A DNA stretch of 64,000 nucleotides. It comes from Mytilus galloprovincialis. Lineage: Eukaryota > Mollusca > Bivalvia > Mytilida > Mytilidae. The translations under genes and the position numbers were made by a program. The notes beneath the pieces were generated by a model. The model was not told where the DNA came from, did not search any database, and saw only the letters and a program-made list of their open reading frames with translations. Position 1 is the stretch's first letter. Each line of letters opens with the position of its first letter. Positions 57,101 through 64,000 of this stretch are shown here, piece after piece. Location: contig NC_134840.1 in NCBI RefSeq assembly GCF_965363235.1, positions 59,948,793 through 60,012,792 on the forward strand, written 5' to 3'.

Positions 57101-57996
57101 CCTTCTAAAATATAAACCTTTTAAGAAGTTAGCTAACGCTGCAGCCGTAGCCGCCGCCTGATCACTATCCCTATGTTGAGCTTTCTGCAACAAAAGTTGC
57201 AGGCTCGACAACAATAATGAATTGACAACTTTATTTTTTTCAAAGCAACAACCTGTCTTTGACTATTTGAAACAAAATCCACTGCAGAAAAATATGACAC
57301 TGTAAGCGGGATATTGTATCGCCTATTACTGAACCAAGACAAAAATACCAGCATGTTAACATTAATATTGGACTTAAAATAACTCTACATGTATGAGTAG
57401 AAAATGTCTCTGTGTGGGATGTTAAGTTTCCTCAGAAAAGCTTTTTGAATATCCAACTTAAGATTAATACATTTAATACAAAGCAGCATCCCATCTCAAA
57501 ACCATTCTACAACATGTTCTTAATAAAACACAACTTATCAAACATTAAACCATCCATCCTTCTTAATTTTATAGTGGCTATTATTCTCTTTTTTTCTACT
57601 TTTATTAAAGAAAGGTCTTTTAAGATTAACAATGGAGCCTAAGCCCTTAAAAGCATAAGACTGAAAAAGAGCATGTGCACCTTTTTTGACAGTTGGACAA
57701 ATCAAAAGCTATAATTTGATGTGATAGACAAATGTATTCTAACTCAAAGGGAAGTAACTGTATGTAAATTCAATGTATCATCAAACTGCATGTTAAATTT
57801 TATATCAAAGTGTCTACAAGTACCTACCACCACATTTAATCTCTGGACTTTTTAATGCATCAGGACTTTTTATATTTTCTCCTTGTTGGGTATCTGGAAT
57901 CAAAACTCTTGGTCTACGTAGTGGTTTATCCCATTGTTTAAGACCAAACACACCTCTTCCACATCCATGATATAATTTAGGTGGCATTACAGACAT
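47913..57996 (-). CDS. gene D: SH3 domain plus matrin/U1-type zinc-finger protein (4 exons, 218 aa)
   Basis: Exons in transcript order: 57996-57828, 55843-55611, 51217-51151, 48100-47913; phases 1, 0 and 1 agree at every join and all borders are GT-AG. Residues 1-57: MSVMPPKLYHGCGRGVFG, then a basic stretch KPLRRPR. Residues 76-134: an SH3 domain (LVVKYSYKA, tryptophan in NNLWSKI, GYVPTSYV at 126-133). Residues 135-157: acidic linker. Residues 186-209: C2H2 finger with C187, C190, H203 and H209 (C-x2-C-x12-H-x5-H), the spacing of matrin/U1-type fingers that bind double-stranded or structured RNA. SH3 domains bind proline-rich peptides. A role linking RNA and protein partners is inference; I do not recognise the orthologue. 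Further 5' exons may lie beyond 58 kb. Confidence 0.78.
48346..50568 (+). mobile_element. hAT-superfamily DNA transposon, decayed
   Basis: An 8-bp target duplication CTATGAAT (48338-48345 and 50569-50576) flanks ends starting CAGGGATGGGG and, on the opposite strand, CAGACTTGGGG, with AT-rich 'taatgtaatt' subterminal repeats. At about 50210-50310 the plus strand encodes LAPVERLFRIAVKVFRP, a clear hAT dimerisation-domain (hATC) remnant. The rest of the transposase is missing. A delta repeat (48920-49845) is nested inside. Confidence 0.9.
48920..49845. mobile_element. tandem-core repeat family delta
   Basis: Start hairpin 'gctgtcacaacgacagc', then 'aaaccggattt'; the end has 'aaatccggtt', so short inverted ends exist. 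The core is four ~160-bp units ('ccataactcctgaacggt' near 49150, 49310, 49471 and 49632). A (gccc)n run lies near 49774. It is nested in the hAT element. Confidence 0.82.
51151..51217 (-). CDS. gene D coding exon 3 (67 nt)
   Basis: Encodes AVEEEVTALPWLKKPEPVKQ between TTTGTAG and GTATGT; phase 0 in, phase 1 out, fitting both neighbours. Confidence 0.75.
51461..53925. mobile_element. repeat epsilon, copy 2, split by 2.2 kb
   Basis: 'aagaatgtgtccccag' to about 51561 is the left part; 53735-53925 ('tatcatatcataggta' to 'aatgaggcataa') is the right part. The DNA between includes beta copy 2 and ~1 kb of unassigned sequence. Confidence 0.65.
51834..52913. mobile_element. tandem-core repeat family beta, copy 2
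   Basis: Same ends and ~150-bp units as the copy at 34432. The 3' hairpin is identical. Lies in gene D intron 2. Confidence 0.87.
55085..55290 (+). repeat. dispersed repeat R3, copy 2
   Basis: Matches 22880-23145, including the constant end 'cacatcttcctatatcta'. It is followed directly by a LINE fragment. Confidence 0.75.
55290..55557 (+). pseudogene. LINE C-terminal fragment
   Basis: The plus-strand frame reads NSNTDKFINFISVRTAIDWN then SVVCVTPTKFKSVLL. This matches the pattern near the C-terminus of many LINE reverse-transcriptase proteins (S-F-x-R-T-x-x-D-W-N, then V-x-x-x-S-x-x-x-F-K). No catalytic part is present; it lies antisense in gene D intron 2 close to the SH3 exon. Confidence 0.7.
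55611..55843 (-). CDS. gene D coding exon 2 (SH3 domain)
   Basis: Starts after ATTATAG with WANYADKTDEV and spans the whole SH3 domain. It can end at ATG before GTAAAG (phase 0), which joins cleanly to exon 3. If that donor is ignored, translation runs V-K-L to a stop at 55599-55601, giving a 137-aa SH3-only protein. Confidence 0.82.
56144..57209. mobile_element. tandem-core repeat family beta, copy 3
   Basis: Ends as in the other copies; flanked on both sides by 'aac', a possible 3-bp target duplication. Lies in gene D intron 1. Confidence 0.87.
57828..57996 (-). CDS. gene D coding exon 1
   Basis: ATG is the first triplet after TATTTCAG. It ends TGT GGT G before GTAGGT. Using the next possible donor 4 nt later would put a stop in exon 2, so this donor is preferred. 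The 3' splice site and the first ~17 nt of the exon are the unit of a minisatellite upstream (57985-58970). Confidence 0.75.
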
Positions 57997-58970
57997 CTGA
58001 AATACAAGTGTAAAATATCTCATATTGGTGGTATCACAGACATCTGAAATACAACATGTACAAGGTGTAAAATATCTCATATTGGTGGCATCACAGACAT
58101 CTGAAATACAAGGTGTAAAATATATCATATTGGTTGCATCACAGACATCTGAAATACAAGGTGTAAAATATCTCATATTGGTGGCATCACAGACATCTGA
58201 AATACCAGTGTAAAATATCTCGTATAAAGTAAAATCACAAAAATACTGAACTCCAGGGAAAATTCAAAAAGGAAAGTCCCCAATCAAATGTCAAAATCAA
58301 TAAGTATCTAATGGTTATTGTACTTCTACATCCATGACATAATTTATTACAGACATCTGAAATACAAGTGTAAAATATATCATATAGGTGGCATTACAGA
58401 CATCTGAAATACAAGTGTAAAATATATCATATAGGTGGCATTACAGACATCTGAAATACAAGTGTAAAATATATCATATTGGTGGCATCACAGACATCTG
58501 AAATACAAGTGTAAAATATATCATATTGGTGGCATCACAGACATCTGAAATACAAGGTGTAAAATATATCATATTGGTGGCATCACAGACATCTGAAATA
58601 CAAGGTGTAAAATATATCATATTGGTGGCATCACAGACATCTGAAATACAACATGTACAAGGTGTAAAATATATCATATTGGTGGCATCACAGACATCTG
58701 AAATACAACATGTACAAGGTGTAAAATATATCATATTGGTGGCATCACAGACATCTGAAATACAAGTGTAAAATATATCATATTGGTGGCATCACAGACA
58801 TCTGAAATACAAGTGTAAAATATATCATATTGGTGGCATCACAGACATCTGAAATACAAGTGTAAAATATATCATATTGGTGGCATCACAGACATCTGAA
58901 ATACAAGTGTAAAATATATCATATTGGTGGCATCACAGACATCTGAAATACAAGTGTAAATTAAAATATC
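57985..58970 (-). repeat. 46-bp minisatellite copying a 3' splice site and start codon (~18 units)
   Basis: On the minus strand each unit reads 'cacttgtatttcag' then ATGTCTGTGATGCCACC then an AT-rich spacer. That is the 3' splice site of gene D exon 1 plus its first six codons. Five units lie at 57985-58205 and thirteen at 58347-58970. The usual length is 46 bp; 48- and 56-bp variants carry extra 'aacatgtac'. Between the blocks, 58327-58360 contains a piece of the exon's next bases (catccatgacataattt), so part of the exon was copied too. Confidence 0.92.
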
Positions 58971-60550
58971 TCGTATCTTATGGTTATTGTACTTAAGTAT
59001 ATTTTGCTAACACATTTTGAAGTAATGCATGCACCAAACAACTGAGATAATTGAAAAATAAGTAGTGTAAATAAAAATTGTTATTCCAAATTTGTTTTTG
59101 TGCTCAAAATACATTGCAGAAAAACAGACATGCAAGATACAAACAGTCTTAAAGCTTGTTACTATCTGTACAGACAATTACTTGCTAACAACAATAACAA
59201 AACTACCTGAAAGTAACTTATGATTATATACCCACAAACTGTATTGTGAAGGAGATTGTTTAACAGTACAGTGCAGTATACATAGTGTAATTAAGCCAAC
59301 AACATGGACAACAGGTGTTTCTTATAATTACAATTATTCAATTAACTCTATTATATCTTTATCGATACAATTTTGTGTATACTGTTCTGATGAACTAAGT
59401 AAACCTATTTACCAGGTATTTAGTTCATTTTAACATTGTTATATAATTGAATTGTCTATGTACTTAAAATAATATAAGTAATACATGTACATTTGTCCTT
59501 TAAGTAAATGATTTGAATATTTTCTGTTTCTTAATATATTATAAATGCAATGGCTACTGTTACATTGAAGAAATGTAACAAAAATAAAAAAGTTATTGTT
59601 ACATTGGAGACTAATTACTGGAATGCAGGGTTGGTTAGGGAACTGATTAATTATGAATGTAACAATAATATTGTGTCTACAGTTACATTGTGTTATTGTT
59701 ACATTAGATTTATAAAACTTTAACCTTAATTATGTTTTGTTGCGTAATTCTTCGATGTACTTTATAATGAAAATAATAATGTTAAGGCCACACCAATTTA
59801 ATTTCTTGTTATACGGATTTTTGGACTCCAAAATTTGGGGCAAGCGAGCGATTTGAAAATTTTAATAAAAAAATATTTAATTTGCAAATTTTTGAGGCAA
59901 AGCTTGAAAAGTAAAGGCGAGAGATAATTTTTTTTTGTAAACATAAAATAGTAGGTTTTGACAATATTAAAGCTTGATTTATCACTTGTACTTTGACATT
60001 TCTTTAATTTCTGAAGTATTTTTTCCCTGTTCACCAAGAAATAATTAAATCTGGTCTATGTATATGTGACTGACAATGAGACAATTCTCCATCCAAGTCA
60101 TAATCAGTTTGGGGACAACCCCTTAATGTTATAAATATCCCTTTTACATGTTTTATGAGGGATCAATATAAGTTGTAATAAATTTGTTTGTACAAAAGGG
60201 CTCATATTTTCTCAAAGAACTATATATCTATCTGGTATTAAATGGTCAAAACATGTCCAAGAATTTTGTAATATTCCTGGACTTTAACCATGCAAGGATT
60301 ACTATACAAATCCTTGAACCATGTTAACACATTTACTTTAACAGTTTAATATTATTCAAAATAAGTGGACCTCTCTTTTAGAAAAAGTTGTTTAAAATAT
60401 GATGTTACTCTCCTCTTTTTGTGTACAAAATTCTAAGTTTTCAAAGGTTTTGTATAGAAGAACTATACAAATCCTTGGTATTTCTATTTTCTTTTCTACA
60501 TCAGTAAAATGACCCCTTGTCTGAGGGAGGGCTGTTCTCAACCTGATAAT
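58971..60550. other. AT-rich DNA, nothing recognised
   Basis: Repeated 'tgttacatt' words occur near 59560-59710. No exon, RNA gene or repeat family from elsewhere in the window. May contain the gene D promoter or a non-coding first exon. Confidence 0.45.
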
Positions 60551-60553
60551 AAA

Positions 60554-60662
60554 CAAGAGGCTCTCAAGAGCCTGAATCGCTCACCTGGTAAACAATGCCT
60601 TATTGAACATATTGAACCATGCCAGGCAAACATGTACAGCTAACAATTCTTCAATATTACAA
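60554..60662 (+). mobile_element. chimeric alpha-beta repeat fragment
   Basis: The first ~45 bp are the alpha start ('gaggctctcaagagcctg', 'atcgctcacctgg'); from about 60613 the sequence is beta core ('aaccatgccaggcaaac', 'atgtacagctaacaat'). More beta core is at 61338-61480, ending at the next alpha start. Confidence 0.7.
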
Positions 60663-61024
60663 ATATATATGACTAACTAAACTAAACACATTTATTTCTA
60701 AAAAAACAGTTGTTGGCATGACACGGGTTATGTTCTTCTCATATATTTTATGATAGTATGATACTAAACCCCTAACGGGAGGGATTGTACCTGATATTCA
60801 TATGATGAAGACATAATCTTTCAATCAGTTTAATTGAGGTCTGGAGCTGGCATGTCAGTTAACTGCTAGTAGACTGTTGTTATTTATGTATTATTGTCAT
60901 TTTATTTATTTTCTTTTGTTACATCTTTTGACATCAGACTCGGACTTCTCTTGAACTGAATTTTAATGTGCGTATTGTTATTCTTTTACTTTTCTACATT
61001 GGCTAGAGGTATAGGGGGAGGGTT

Positions 61025-61320
61025 GAGATCTCATAAACATGTTTAACCCCGCCGCAATTTTGCGCCTGTCCCAAGTCAGGAGCCTCTGGCCTTTGTTAGT
61101 CTTGTATGATTTTAATTTTTAGTTTCTTGTGTATAATTCGGAGTTTAGTATGACGTCCATTATCACTGTACTATTATGCATATTTTAGGGGCCAGCTGAA
61201 GGACACCTACGGGTGCGGGAATTCTCGCTACATTGAAGACCCATTGGTTGCCTTCGGCTGTTGTTTGCTCTATGGTCGGGTGGTTGTCGCTTTGACATAT
61301 TCACCATTTCCTTTCTCAAT
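61025..61320 (+). repeat. dispersed repeat R4
   Basis: 'cgcctgtcccaagtcagg' and 'gggtgcgggaattctcgc' mark a repeat I associate with mussel genomes. Pieces of its first part recur near 18600 and 22340. No coding content. Confidence 0.55.
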
Positions 61321-61490
61321 TTTAACTGTTTATAAATAAAGAAATGAGACCAAAACACAAACACTTAAAACTTAGCAATGGACTGTGAAAATGAGGTCAA
61401 GTTCAAATAAAACCTGCGTAACCGACATATAGATCATAAAATATTTTCATACACCAAATATAGTTGACCTAATGCATAAAGTATTAAAAC

Positions 61491-63354
61491 AAGAGGCTCT
61501 CAAGAGCCTGAATCGCTCACCTGAATTTTTTTGGTTTAATCTCATATCAATGATTATTTTGGCTTTTCAATTTATTTAAATGTTCTTTGAATCGTCCTAT
61601 TTTCTTCAAAAGCAAAAAAAAAATCATTTTCTCCTATGTTCTATTTTAGCCATAGGAGCTATGTTTCTTGACATACAAGGAAATGAAATATAAAATTTAT
61701 ACTAGATACTCTGAAACTCTAAAACTCATTTAGCCTAAGTTTGGCTGAAATTGATACAGCAGTTTCAAAGGAGAAGATTTTTTAAAGTAAGTCAACATGA
61801 TGAACAAATTGTGAAAAAAGTCTTTAAAGGGCAATAACTTCTTAAGAGGTCAATTGACAATTTTGGTCAAATTGACTTATTTGTAGATCTTACTTTGCTT
61901 AACATTTTTGCTATTAACAGTTTATCTGTATCTATAATAATATTCAAGATAATGACCAAAAACTGCAAAATTTCCTTAAAATTACCAATTAAGTGGCAGC
62001 AACCCAACAATGGTTTGTTTGATTCATCTGAAAATTTCAGGGCTGATAGATCTTGACCTAATGAACATTTTTACCCCAGTCAGATTTGCTCTAAATGCTT
62101 TCGTTTTTGAGATATAAGCCAAAAACTGCATTTGACCCCTATGTTCTATTTTAAGTAACGGCGGCCATGTTTTTTGACGGATCAAAAATCAAAGCACACA
62201 CTTTGTGCAGGATAATCTAAGGAACAATCATGCTAAGTTTCATCCAAATCCATTCAGCAGTTTCAGAGGAGAAGATTTTTTAAAGTTAGCAAATATGATG
62301 AACAAATTGTGAAAAATTGTCATTAAAGGACAATAACCCCTTAAGGGGTCAATTGACAATTTTGGTCATATTAACTTATTTGTAGATCTTACTTTGCTGA
62401 TCATTTTTGCTGTTTACAGTTTATCTTTATCTATAATAATATTCAAGATAATGACCAAAAACTGTAAAATTTCCTTAAAATTACCAATTAAGTGGCAGCA
62501 ACCCAACAATGGTTTGTTTGATTCATCTGAAAATTTCAGGGCTGATAGATCTTGACCTAATGAACATTTTTACCCCTGTCAGATTTGCTCTAAATGCTTT
62601 CGTTTTTGAGATATAAGCCAAAAACTGCATTTGACCCCTATGTTCTATTTTAAGTAACGGCGGCCATGTTTTTTGACGGATCAAAAATCAAAGCACACAC
62701 TTTGTGCAGGATAATCTAAGGAACAATCATGCTAAGTTTCATCCAAATCCATTCAGCAGTTTCAGAGGAGAAGATTTTTTAAAGTTAGCAAATATGATGA
62801 ACAAATTGTGAAAAATTGTCATTAAAGGACAATAACCCCTTAAGGGGTCAATTGACAATTTTGGTCATATTAACTTATTTGTAGATCTTACTTTGCTGAT
62901 CATTTTTGCTGTTTACAGTTTATCTTTATCTATAATAATATTCAAGATAATGACCAAAAACTGTAAAATTTCCTTAAAATTACCAATTAAGTGGCAGCAA
63001 CCCAACAATGGTTTGTTTGATTCATCTGAAAATTTCAGGGCTGATAGATCTTGACCTAATGAACATTTTTACCCCATGTCAGATTTGCTCTAAATGCTTT
63101 CGTTTTTGAGATATAAGCCAAAAACTGCATTTGACCACTATGTTCTATTTTAAGTAACGGCGGCCATGTTTTTTGACGGATCAAAAATCGAAGCACACAC
63201 TTTGTGCAGGATACTCTAAGGAACAATCATGCTAAGTTTCATTCAAATCCATTCAGTAGTTTCAAAGGAGAAGATGTTTGAAAAATTGTTAACGACGACG
63301 ACGGACGCCAAGTGATGAGAAAAGCAATCATGGCCTTTTAGGCCAGGTGAGCTA
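61491..63354 (+). mobile_element. tandem-core repeat family alpha, copy 3 (three core units)
   Basis: Start hairpin at 61491, three ~499-bp core units ('gctgatagat' at 62042, 62541 and 63040), end 'ggccaggtgagcta'. Adjacent units 2 and 3 are almost identical, indicating recent core expansion. Confidence 0.87.
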
Positions 63355-63359
63355 AAAAT

Positions 63360-64000
63360 AAATTACCAATTAAGTGGCAGCAACCCAACAATGGTTTGTT
63401 TGATTCGTCTGAAAATTTCTGGGCTGATAGATCTTGACCTAATAAACATTTTTACCCCATGTCAGATTTGCTCTAAATGCTTTCGTTTTTGAGATATAAG
63501 CCAAAAACTGCATTTGACCCCTATGTTCTATTTAAAGTAAGAGCGGCCATGTTTTTTGACGGATCAAAAATCGAAGCACACACTTTGTGCAGGATAATCT
63601 AAGGAACTATCATGCTAAGTTTCATCCAAATCCATTCAGTAGTTTCAGAGGAGAAGATTTTTTAAAGTTAGCAAATATGATGAACAAATTGTGAAAAATT
63701 GTCATTAAAGGACATTTACCCCTTAAGGGGTCAATTGACAATTTTGGCCATATTAACCTATTTGTAGATCTTACTTTGCTGATCATTTTTGCTGTTTACA
63801 GTTTATCTTCATCTATAATAATATTCAAGATAATGACCAAAAACTGCAAAATTTCCTTAAAATTACCAATTAAGTGGCAGCAACCCAACAATGGTTTGTT
63901 TGATTCATCTGAAAATTTCTGGGCTGATAGATCTTGACCTAATGAACATTTTTACCCCCATGTCAGATTTGCTCTAAATGCTTTCGTTTTTGAGATATAA
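63360..64000 (+). mobile_element. tandem-core repeat family alpha, core fragment running off the window
   Basis: Starts within the core ('aattaccaattaagtggc') with no start hairpin and continues with the ~500-bp period (markers at 63424 and 63924) to the window edge. Confidence 0.82.

Noticed and set aside
57814..58771. Open frames rich in repeated 'DVCDATN' or 'ASQTSEIQ' words, possibly a repeat protein
   Set aside because: They are translations of the 46-bp minisatellite in non-coding frames; both strands are open because the unit lacks stops in those frames.
1..64000. CRISPR array, bacterial operon or phage content
   Set aside because: The tandem repeats have no unique spacers of constant size, genes have spliceosomal introns, and all mobile elements are eukaryotic types.

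Overview
The window looks like nuclear DNA of a marine bivalve mollusc, most likely a mussel. It is AT-rich and its genes are split by GT-AG introns. Several dispersed repeats match families I know from mussel sequence: hammerhead-bearing ~350-bp units, elements beginning 'aggctctcaagagcct', and elements ending 'ggctcgac'. Organism assignment is inference. I found no bacterial operon, CRISPR array or convincing tRNA/rRNA gene.

Layout. 1-9.1 kb is repeat DNA: a 414-bp-arm inverted repeat, a tandem array of 350-bp hammerhead (retrozyme-like) units and several fold-back palindromes. 9.1-16.9 kb holds gene A (+), a five-exon SLC16/monocarboxylate-transporter-like gene of 534 aa. 18.0-28.2 kb holds gene B (-), a 495-aa paralogue with the same four phase-1 intron positions, facing gene A tail to tail. 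28.2-34.4 kb holds a Penelope-like reverse-transcriptase remnant and two more hammerhead units. 34.4-39.85 kb holds gene C (+), a wrecked third paralogue: exon 1 is split by a 1.2-kb repeat, exons 2-4 are missing and the terminal exon survives. The space between is a stack of nested transposons (LINE, then a DNA element, then a solo LTR). 40-47.9 kb is mostly repeats. 47.9-58.0 kb holds gene D (-), a four-exon gene for a 218-aa protein with one SH3 domain and one matrin/U1-type zinc finger; its introns carry a hAT element and tandem-core repeats. 58-64 kb is a minisatellite followed by tandem-core repeats.

Most notable: (1) two minisatellites begin exactly at exon borders and copy a splice site many times, 27 x 28 bp carrying the 5' splice site of gene A exon 4 and about 18 x 46 bp carrying the 3' splice site of gene D exon 1; (2) about ten hammerhead ribozyme motifs share an eight-base self-complementary stem III whose sequence differs between copies yet mostly keeps its pairing; (3) two repeat families, each with end hairpins and a tandem core, appear to exchange modules.

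Genes A-C form one transporter cluster made by duplication (C is closest to A in DNA sequence). Gene D is unrelated. All exon joins were made by hand from splice consensus, frame continuity and paralogue comparison; no transcript data were available.
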